Source: Gorsachius magnificus
Lineage: Eukaryota > Chordata > Aves > Pelecaniformes > Ardeidae
Direction: 5' to 3'
Length of the DNA stretch: 64,000 bases
NCBI GenBank assembly: GCA_034008185.1
Contig: CM067086.1
Location: forward strand, 35,671,007-35,735,006
Shown in pieces: positions 52,624 to 64,000 of the stretch. The notes under the pieces are model-generated. The model was not told where the DNA came from. It did no database searches and saw only the letters and a list, made by a program, of their open reading frames with translations. Numbering within the stretch: position 1 is the stretch's first letter; each line of letters begins with the position of its first letter. Made by a program: the position numbers and the translations under genes.

Positions 52624-52628
52624 CTGAG
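52624..52628. repeat. Provirus target-site duplication (right)
   Basis: CTGAG, matching 45877-45881. Confidence 0.9.
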
Positions 52629-53551
52629 GGTATTAAAAAGCTTTATTTCAAGGAGCAGAAATATTTTCTGATCAAGTGCTCACAACTGCTTGAACTTGCA
52701 TTCTGCTTCAACTTTGGTTATTAAGCTTTTCTAAAAAGCTTCTCATGTGTTTGCTCCTAGGTATAAGCCCCTCAAATTAATTATTATCCAACTCACTGTT
52801 AAGTCTACTTCTACAGTCTACAAAAACTGTCAGTTCTTTGAGGCTTAGAAAAAAGCAAGTGTATATTCATAAAGGAAAAGCTGTAACACTGCCTTTCCAA
52901 TCTAACGTTGTATAAATACGACCTCTTAAAAAATCCGCCTTCCTCACATTTGTGGTTTTTTTTTTTTCTATTTTAAGAAACTGTTTACCAATAGCTTAAT
53001 ACTTTTCATGCATAACTGATACACTGGTTTCCTTTCTAAACTAAAATATTCTATTTTGGTACAAATAGGCAGTTAGGAAGCATAATGTTTCACTAAAAAT
53101 ATTTAGCATAAGCACCCCACTCTGTAATGCATCCAAGATATCAATTTTAAAGATACTTTTCAATATTTCTAATCAAAACAGTATTAAGTATACCTGTAAC
53201 AGAGATTAAGCTTATGGCCAATTAACATTTTCTGAAAAAATTTAAACAACTTTTCAAGGCCGCAGATACAGAAGTCTGTAATACAGAAATCTGACTTCAA
53301 AGAAAGTGAAAGATTTATTCCTGTAGTCTGCTGCACTACAAGCATAGGTGAATACCTTCACAAAGGTTTAACTCTGCCATAATAATTCTGTAATATTTCA
53401 GCTGCAAAGCTTTTACTGGTCATTTCAAGAAGTTGAGTATAATACTACATACAGGGACTTAGAATGAATGTGCTTTGTGGTCAGAAGCGATATACTGTGC
53501 CATTAATGCAGCAAGCAAAGTAAGAACTGCTTCTTTTGTTGGCAGTCTTAC
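52629..53551. other. SPRED1 intron, right of the provirus
   Basis: About 920 bp of AT-rich intronic sequence with a T-run at 52958-52970. No exon or repeat recognised. Confidence 0.7.
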
Positions 53552-53710
53552 CTGGTTAGGTTGGCTAGGAAAACAGGCTCTCCTGGTGTTGAAATCCTCA
53601 AATGCTGAAGGCCTTAAATTTGCACTGTTGTAAGGTTCACTGGTTACTACAGTTTCATGTTGGAAAAGGTGATCTTTCATTAATGAACCTGATGTATTTT
53701 CTTGAGTAGT
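53552..53710 (-). CDS. SPRED1: SPRED1 exon 5 (linker, VKDHLFQ-type block)
   Basis: 159 bp, 53 codons, phase 0 at both ends. The acceptor is TATTCTAG at 53711 and the donor CAG|GTAAGA at 53552/53551. The peptide starts [20 protein letters not shown], continues [20 protein letters not shown] and ends ACFPSQPNQ. This is the linker between EVH1 and the KIT-binding domain and matches the corresponding mammalian stretch, with changes concentrated at the two ends. In mammals a further exon of about 34 codons sits between this one and the last; I found none here. Because both ends are phase 0, direct splicing to 41972 would keep the frame. Confidence 0.95.
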
Positions 53711-56700
53711 CTAGAATAGATAAGAACTCCCTTGAAATGATTTTGCATTTATACAAAACCCACACCAAACCCACCAAGTTCATACATAAAAGCATTAATA
53801 TATTACGTAACTTATTACAGGCATCTATAAACACAAGTATTTTTAAATACACATTTTAAAGTACTTGTAAGTAGGCAAGTATTTTCTTTAACATGAGTAA
53901 GCCTTGGAAAATAAAGAGTTCCTTCTCTGCAGAGCGTACACTACTTGGGCATTAGAGGTACATGCCTTTGTAACTCGGTTGCCAAATCAGACTGAGGAAC
54001 TTCTTTAAGGAAGGAGAGATTAACCCAGTCTCTGAGATTATGCTTTCTCCAACCACCCACGAGGCTGCCAGTATTTACAAATATACAACTGGAAGAAAAA
54101 ATTTCTGAGACTAATAAGGCAAAAGCTAGTCAGACCTTTTAATAAATTAAAAGCAAGATCAGCTGGAAAGGAACAGAAAGTCAGTTTTAACATATAATGG
54201 CTCAATTAAAGTATCTAATTACAGCAAGTGTGTATTAAACAACTAATGACTCTCTTTTTGAAATTAAGGTTATATCAGGCAATTTGATACAAAAATGAGA
54301 CCATGTGGCAACATATAATGAGATAACTGCAGGACGTGTGCCACTCAGAGTAAGGAAGAGGAAGTGTGTTTGGGTGGAAGAGTGGCTGGTGAGATGATCC
54401 AATTTCTGAAAAGAACAGAAAAACAAATGGTTTGCCTTCTTTAAGCTTAACTGACTGGGATATACTTAGGATACAGTAGAGCATAATGATACAAATCCCA
54501 TTGGTCTGCCAAAAAATGTACCATACAATGTTTTGTTTGTATTGAGAGACGCTGTAAAGTTAACTGGCTGACATCATCTGATAGCACGGGGAAAATTTTT
54601 GCATCATCCAACTTCCAGCAATGAGAGTGTTTCAGCTTTATCATGAGGATTTGTATACATCAAGAAAACATTAAGGGGGAAACAATACAAATACTGCAGA
54701 GAACTACTGAGGCAGAGGCAAACCTGAAGTTTTAGCAGGTTCAGTACTAACACTGAATCATTAGTTTTGATTTATCAAAATACTTAAGGAACTTATTCTA
54801 GGATTACATTAGCACCTCATGTACATAAAAGCCTAATATATCAAGCTCCAAGACACCTAGATAAAGTGGAAGTACCTGTTCTGTAGCTGATCTTTAGAAG
54901 AAAGAAAATCATCACATCACTAAGAATTTATATATTGTTCAAAAGCACTCTGAGTGGAAAAACATTAAAATTGGTAATTAATTAGTGATCAGCTTTAACT
55001 AATGCTAGAGACCATACACCCCATGAAAGCCAATAGCTCAATCAGGTTAAAGTTCTACTGAGAAATTCTGAAGACAGGCAAAACTCCAAAAAGTGCTTTT
55101 TGCAGATCCTTGAGCATGACACCACCACTAAGCTACAGACCCCGTTGTTGGCAAAATTAGATTTTCTGGTCAAATGCTGTTGGGAAAGGAGCGCAAAAGA
55201 AATATTGAAATGACCGGGAAGAATTAGATTTCATGGATGTATACTTATTTTAAGAGCAAAAAGCATCAAATATTAGTGCAATATCAAACATCTTCCTATC
55301 AGAAGGGACTCCTGCAGGTGACATAAAAAGCTTCTAAAACACTGGTTCAAACCACAAGAGAGCTGCATCAAGAATGAGGAAGAAATGCCCACAACTATTT
55401 TTGGTTTGAGCAATGTTATAAATGCTTACAAGCAGAAACTATTTCAGCTAGGAACACACTTGCAGCTAGAAGCCATTTTACAGAAAGCACAGTGATAAGT
55501 ATTACCCAACCCCCTTACCCCCCCAGCTATTATCAATTTGAGTGGTCTAGGGAGAAGGATGAGAGCTGCATAACTACTCCTCCTTCCTTCCCAAGGAAAA
55601 AAACACATACTACTCACAAGCCAGTCTTTATCCCTGGGTGAGATTTGCAACAGCCTGCGTTATTTCCTGTCCCTGCAGGTGATTCACGCCTTTTTTCTTC
55701 AGAAACAAAACTACCTATGCTCTAGAGCAAAAAGGACACATGCCCATGCTCAGACAGACAGATGCACATGCTCCCCTTGGCAGTCAAGAAGGGCTCCATC
55801 TAATAAAGGATACAGGCACTGATCATCTATTACAGTGCCAACTAGCAGTGCCAGACACTGATGTATGAAATACAAACCTTAATCTTAAAGCAAACCTTTG
55901 TGCCCTACACACATCAATTATACAGGAATGCTTTTATAAAATTCCAACACAGACACCACAATTCAAGCTAATTGACTTCAAGGACAAATTTGGGGGTGGC
56001 AGGAGGCAGAGAAACGCTTTTGACCTTTATAAGGCAAGAACTCACAAGACAGCTGTTCAGAAGCTCAGTCTACCAACCTAGACACTACAGGTAAGCAGAC
56101 ACAGCCTAACTTCTGATATTTATGAAAAATGAAAAGCGATCAGGTCAGTTTTGATCTTATTTAGCCTATAAATATTCACCACGCAGAACTACAGAAATGC
56201 TACATGAGCATCCTGAACTCTGTATTTTTAATTAAACTGATAGTTTAAATACAGCCAAACCTCGTTTATTAGTATCAAAAAGGCTTTCTTTGGACAACAC
56301 TTCCTGCTCCAGCATGATGTTTTATGACAAGGTCATAAACAGCTGAAATCCCACATTTATACTGGAAACACTGACAACCTGAAGGGAGAGGCCCTAGAAA
56401 CAAAAATGCTATTGTATTGAAATACATTTAAGTAAAAAGCAAACATGTAAAGTTTTCCACAAGAACTAAGCTTGGTATATTAAATATACAGAATATTACA
56501 CACAAACACAGATGCACACATTCCCCTTTTCTACTGTCCAAAGCAATTACACCGCCCACATTCAATATCCTTTAACCACAGCCTGCAAAGTACAGTGCTG
56601 GCATAGGTTATTCAGTATCATCTGTAAAGTAACCTACGCCAGTTTTTAATGTACAACAGAAATCTGGTTTGCTCCCAGCTGCTGGTATAATAATTACTGT

Positions 56701-59700
56701 CCTATGGTTGCTAAGAGATACTCTGAATTTTTTTCCAAGACTACTAAAACATTTCTGTGCGTGCAGGCAAAAGGATGCTGGGTAAAGCAATAAAATGACT
56801 CCAGCTGTAGCTCTCCAGCAGAATTCAAAGCCAGATGACAGCTGTAGAGAAAATGAAAACCAGACTGAGCTTCTCTTCTTCTTCAATTTTCTCTCCTTAC
56901 TTCTCCCAGTTTGCCAGAGTTAAGTCTGGGAGAGAATTCAACATTGTTCTGCAAACATTGTTAAAAATGTTCTGCTCTAAGTAAGTTTAATGATTACACA
57001 GAAGGATGGATGAGAGACCACATTTCCGCTGCATCCCCAGTTCTTGTATTTACTTCCCATGAGGCCTGAAAATCTGCTGTTTGATGCTAACCAACACAAG
57101 AAGCGTTTAAATGTTTTTTCCTTAATTTTTTAATTGAGAATAAATGATACAGGTTTCAAAACCTTTTGCATAACTTCCTTCTGTTTTAGCTGTTTCTAAG
57201 ACTGATGGAGCAACTATTTTCATATTTGGCACAGAAACTGTATTACAATCAGGTATATATTTCTGACATGGACTGAAATATTACCTAGATTACTCTGAAA
57301 GTTTTGTACAGTTTAAAGTAAAAAAGGAATTTGACATGCCTCTCTCTTCCAAGCCTTCTACCTGAATATATAAAGCATATTTTTAGGGATTCCAGGAAGG
57401 AACTAATAAATTAAAACACAAAGCATAACTCTGAGGAAATAAGAGACAGACTGAGATGTAAAAGAGGCTGTTGGGGATACTGGTGAGGGGAAAACCAAAA
57501 TTCCCTCCTCTTTTCTGAATACTATGGCACAAAAAAAAGCTTAACAGACCCAAATAATTTTAGTACAATATATCATTAGATTTATTTTAAATGGATAATA
57601 TAAATTAGTATTACTTTTAGTTCTAGGAACTACACCCAGACAATTTATTAATTGCACTAAGTACTGTTAATCTTTAGTGGTTTATCATGCAGTATTTTCT
57701 TCTCCATAAAAACAATACAGTGTCAAAGGGAAATTATTGCACATTTCCTTACAAGACATAATGTCAAGTTATTTTTGTAAAATAAAACTTCTGTGAACCT
57801 TTTGTTAGAGACAACATAAATTGAACGGTCCCTAAATAGCGCATTTACAAAGAGGCATGTGAACCCTTTATGTCTTCCTCGCCTGCACCAAAACCACTTA
57901 AGATGCATGTAAGTTGCAGGCCTTTTCCCTTCATATTGACAAAAAGCCCAATGTACCTATTTCTGAAAGAACAGCCAAACTTTTTTTTTCTACTTGTAAT
58001 TTATCAGTCTACAGTTTTCTTCTGCCAGTAGTAAGAAACTCAAAAGCCTAAGTACTCCATTTTTCATTACTTCAAAACTATTAAAATGTCTTGGTAGCCT
58101 ATAAATAACACCAGGATGGCTGAATCAACAAAACCTGAAAGAAATTAAGATTCAACTGCTCCATTTTTCAGTTCTCAAAAGCAAGACTTACGCATTTCAG
58201 TATCCAAAACCCACATAAAAATACTTCTAAATGCATGAGCTCTAGATTTCATTTAGTTAGATTTACTTCTAAGAAAAAGAAAATTCTGAATTTTACATTT
58301 TTTCAGTTAAGCTAGATGAGTTTCAGAGCAAGACGTTTATATTTGGTAGAGGAAAAGAATCTGAGCCAACCTTTGAACAAACAAGCAAACTGACTTAAAC
58401 AAGCTGCTTGTCTACTGCATTCAAAATGCCTGGTTTTATATCAAAAAATCCAAACCTCCTACCAAAACAAATTCTCAGTGTATATTTCCATATAAGTATA
58501 TGACCATTCCCAGGATCCATTTACAAACATTACAGGGAGTCAGATAGCTCTGCATTAACTCAGTTGTGTATTTCTATTTGGAATTAATCTAGTAAGACTA
58601 AGGCTTACTTAAGGATATAAACAATTTGCATATAATACATTCATTAAACAACTAGTAGTAATTGTCATAATTTAAGCAACCTTTACAAGCAAGTATGAAC
58701 ACTCTTAAGTGATGGCATTTTTTAATACTAAAGATTTTAATGCTATTTGTGGACAACAGAGCATCTAAAGAAGTTGTAATGAAGCTATGTCTTATTAAAA
58801 TGATAAAATTGATCTTTAGTAAGAAGAATGTTTTCTCTGTGAGCTTTTATTTAAAGAATGTAAAAAAAAAAATAAAAAAATCTAGTGACCCAAGAGACAA
58901 TATAGCAAGCAAAATGCTAGCCTAGAAAGCACAAGATAAGAGTTCTGGTTTTAGATTTGCATTTAAGAGTTGCACTTACAAGTTTTGGACAACCCCTATT
59001 TCTGCTTGCTACATCTATAAAATGCGATAATACTTATTACAAGTAGGCATTGAGGTTTAACAGCAGCGCCACTGACCAGATGAGAAGGTTGTGTGTTTTG
59101 ATCTTATTTGGATCATTTTATTTGCTCCCTGTAGCATGGAATATAACCAGCCAGTGAAATAACTTAGGAAGCATGTTTTGCTTTCCTTCATCACTAATCA
59201 TCTTCATTTCTAAAAAAACACTGTAATGAAATTTAGGTACGACCTATGTATTACTTTCATATTTCAAATATGCACTAAAAATAGGATTCCTGCTGTGTAA
59301 GATGACTAGAACAGCACAGGCAAAACACCTTGACAGCAGATGATGTAACTGATGATGTTGATGATGTAACGTTTTAAAATTAAGATTTTCAAATGTACCT
59401 CAATGACATCCTGGGGACTTTACCTACCATACTAACGAAGAGAGAAATGAAACCAAAGAATACCAATACACCATAGTTACTACAGGGTATAGACAAAAAT
59501 ATAAGTGCATTAACAAACACACTATGAAAAGTAAGTGTGAAATAACCCTTTTCTCTTTTTGATGTTCTGCTATTTTAGAAACTAGAAAGTATGACTACTT
59601 AATATATTTAATTAAATAGAGGAGCTCCACTGCTTGATCTTTTGTACTTTATTCTTCAGAGGTTACAAATTACAATTCTGGAAAATTATTCTGATGAAAC

Positions 59701-62202
59701 AACAAACATCCCATTGCCCTCATATTCAAGTGTCAACCTGCTCTTTAACATTCTATCCACACTCTAAAATGCCCTTGCATAGATATACTCCAAAACTTAC
59801 TCAAAAATACTACTAGAGACTTGGGAAAAAAAGCTTATAGAATAAAAAAAAAAAATCATTAGGCCTTTTAAACTATAGTAGGGTTGGAAGAAGGGGGGAC
59901 AAGTCAACATGAGTCTTCAAATACATAATACATTACCTTTAAATAAAATGGTCTCAGCAGTCTTTCAAGTTAAAAAAAAAAAAACACAACCTGAGGCATC
60001 AAGTTCCACTTACAACAGTATCAGTCTTTGAAGGGGGAAGGAATTAATAATTTGGAGGAGAATGTATGCTATTTGGTATTTCCAAGATATTCTTGATGAC
60101 TAGATCTGGTGCCTGTAACCAAAATGCTGTAGCCTTTCTACACTGACATTCATAACCCTGCAATTATGGCTTCGTTATTGATATATAAACTGAAGCATAG
60201 CTAAACCAGGGTGGGTTCAGCCTTCCCTGCATTTCTTTCCATCTCCACCCCCTTCTGGTATTGTTATTGATAGGCAATTACAGTACCATTTATTTTACCT
60301 TGGTAATGCAGAGATACAGTAAAAGAGATGGGCTAGCTTTTTTGCCTCTAGAAAGCAGGTAATTCTTGCCTCCTATCCACAGCATGAATCCAATAATTAA
60401 GCAATGTGTGCTGTGGTGAAGTCATGAAATACGTCTTCCTGTCTGGAGCGTATCAGATGATTCTACCAGCAGTTTGCACCAAGCAGGACTGTTTGTACTT
60501 GTAAGTTATATATATGAGAGACTATTTTTTAAAATGTATATAAAGTAAATCTACATCGTCTATTTACTTATTTAAATATACCTATATTAACATCTACATA
60601 GACTAGATGATGTCTTTTCTTCCACTTTTCACCACTTTCCCAATAACAAACTTTGTAAAGATAAAGAATCGCAGGTATTTGCTTGAATTTCGGCATCCTT
60701 ATATAGAAAGGTAATAACTAGGCAGCATAATCAAGAGGTAATTAGTTTCCTCTAATCTCATTAGGCCTGTAGAAATTGCTCAATTATTAATCCTCGCAAC
60801 AATGCGTGTTTAAACAAGTCTTTTAAAAGCTGATTAAGGAGTGCATTAACTTTGGTGCACATTTCCTCCACCCTGTCAAAATCTCATGCTTATTTTAAAA
60901 CCAAAATATCTAGTATTTATAGCAATTTTACTTTAAAGTGCCTTAAATTAAAGCACTGCAAATAAAGAACAACAGGTGGTTGCGTAGTCGACACTTAAAC
61001 AAAGAGATACATTTCTTCTACCATAAAATGGAAAGAAATCGGGAGACTCTTCTGCATTGCCACTGCATTGCAGTATCCTTTCTAAATACTTGACTATCAG
61101 TCTCCTATCATAATTTGATTCTTGCCCGTATCTTCAGAGTAGGCTGCTAATTTTCTTGATTTTGTGTTACAGAGGTTCTGTACTGCATCTGTCTACACTG
61201 ATAAAGAATTTAATATTGCATAAATCACAAAACTCTTTCTCTCAAGAAACCACTTAGGAATACTATCAGTTTTCTGAATGGTCATTAAGACCCCTGAGTT
61301 AACTTGTTCCTATATCAGCTTCATATTAATTTAAATATCTGCACTCTGAAAAACTGAACATATGTGTGAATAAAGCCAAGACTTGCCCTGAAACTGTAAA
61401 TAGAAGAGATGACAAGCACACGTGGACACAATTAGGTTTTTACTCAGTTATATTACACCTATTTACTGTATATATGTATCCATAATATTTGTTTATACTG
61501 GCTTTTTAGTTACATGGATTCTTGGGTATTGCCAGGCAGTGCTACACATCAGTGTACAATACTTGATATGGTATTTGTGTAGAGCATTATAACTCTGAAG
61601 CATAGTAGGAGATGAGTTGTTACCTCTTGTGCCCTTATAACCTATAGAAATGGAATGGTGCAAGTAACGATCAATAAAAATTTGAATCTCAGCAAGTGTC
61701 TGCTTTATCTTCAGTGTGTTTTTTAAAATTACCTGAACTTTCGCCCTTGTTTGGACTAGATTCTTTCAACCATTATCTCAGCATCTTTTCAACTCTAACC
61801 ATGCAACATTAGAAGTGTCTATCACTGCAGAGTGAAAAATCTAGGAAAACAAATAGGATGTGTGTGTAAAAAGATTCCTGACCCTTCTATTTTTTTTTTC
61901 CTCCCAGATGAATATTTGATGTTCCCATGAGTTCAAAGAGGACACATAATCTAGAACAGACACTGTAAACTTAAAAATTAAGCTCAGGATGGTTAGTCAT
62001 CCTATTAATTAAATATTGACTACTTAGTTTAAGACAGACAATACTGTAAGTCTTCTAGATAACTGTTCTGGAACTTATTTCATTAAACTGAATTTTGCTA
62101 TTGCTCTTGTTTTGCTTATTCTCAGTAATGAAAACAAAAAATTGTTCAATGAATTTCTTCAAAAAATAACTGCACAATTAATTTAAAAATTTAAATTCTC
62201 AC
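53711..62202. other. SPRED1 intron 4
   Basis: About 8.5 kb, AT-rich. It contains a GATGAT/GTTGATGATGTAAC short repeat at 59339-59371, scattered A-runs (58861-58871, 59842-59854) and a candidate conserved block at 60715-60890. No LINE, LTR or coding exon recognised. Confidence 0.65.
60715..60890. promoter_or_regulatory. Candidate conserved non-coding element in SPRED1 intron
   Basis: About 175 bp rich in homeodomain-like cores (GGTAATTAGTTTCC, CTCAATTATTAATCC, GCTGATTAAGGAGTGC, GCATTAACTTTGG), complex and repeat-free within otherwise low-complexity intron. Suggests an enhancer; inferred from texture. Confidence 0.3.
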
Positions 62203-62252
62203 TTGAAAGCAATCTTCTGCCACTTCAACGTCATTTTGAGAGGGTGGATAAC
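62203..62252 (-). CDS. SPRED1: SPRED1 exon 4 (short)
   Basis: A 50-bp exon. The acceptor is TTTCTGTAG at 62253 and the donor CAA|GTGAGA at 62203/62202. It completes a glycine codon begun by the last base of exon 3 and ends in phase 0. The peptide is GYPPSQNDVEVAEDCFQ. Only the start, GYP for mammalian GCP, and the general acidic character are shared, so this linker evolves fast. Splice sites, phase and order make the call. Confidence 0.88.

Positions 62253-64000
<1,748 letters not shown>

Overview
The window looks like nuclear DNA from a bird, probably a non-galliform. Two neighbouring genes from the stretch equivalent to human 15q14, FAM98B and SPRED1, lie on the minus strand. Between and within them are CR1-type LINE remnants ending in the ATTCTATG-like motif, and a near-complete ERVL-like provirus whose LTR ends in TGTC...GACA. 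Coding sequence is sparse. Most open frames outside the exons and the provirus look like chance or antisense shadows.

Layout, left to right. Positions 1-10911 hold the 5' half of FAM98B (minus strand): exons at 563-679, 7999-8177, 8870-9004, 9840-9988 and 10847-10911, all with GT/AG borders and compatible phases. The gene starts in a CpG island at about 10430-11560 and runs off the left edge. Positions 11.6-36.8 kb are intergenic. This stretch contains a sense CR1 3' end (13995-14426), a minus-strand CR1 piece (about 32572-32760), several AT-rich blocks that could be conserved non-coding elements, and a cluster of unrecognised exon-like open segments on the minus strand (about 29.0-36.1 kb).

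From about 36.8 kb to the right edge lies SPRED1 (minus strand): a long 3' UTR, the large last coding exon (41313-41972, Sprouty domain), an exon at 53552-53710, a 50-bp exon at 62203-62252, and the second EVH1 exon at 63554-63722. The first exons lie beyond the window. These proteins are a Ras/MAPK inhibitor (SPRED1) and a component of the DDX1/RTCB tRNA-ligase environment (FAM98 family). They are neighbours by synteny and nothing here links their functions.

The last long SPRED1 intron carries a provirus of about 6.7 kb (45882-52623) in the same orientation as the gene. It has paired LTRs, a CTGAG target-site duplication, a leader with a candidate primer-binding site, a polypurine tract, gag, and a broken protease/RT/RNase H/integrase frame. 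No env is present. Its gag product is odd: it opens with several predicted membrane segments followed by an Ala/Thr/Pro tandem repeat. gag and pro lie in one frame separated by a UAG codon. Two expected exons, one in each gene, could not be found by eye and are reported as findings.
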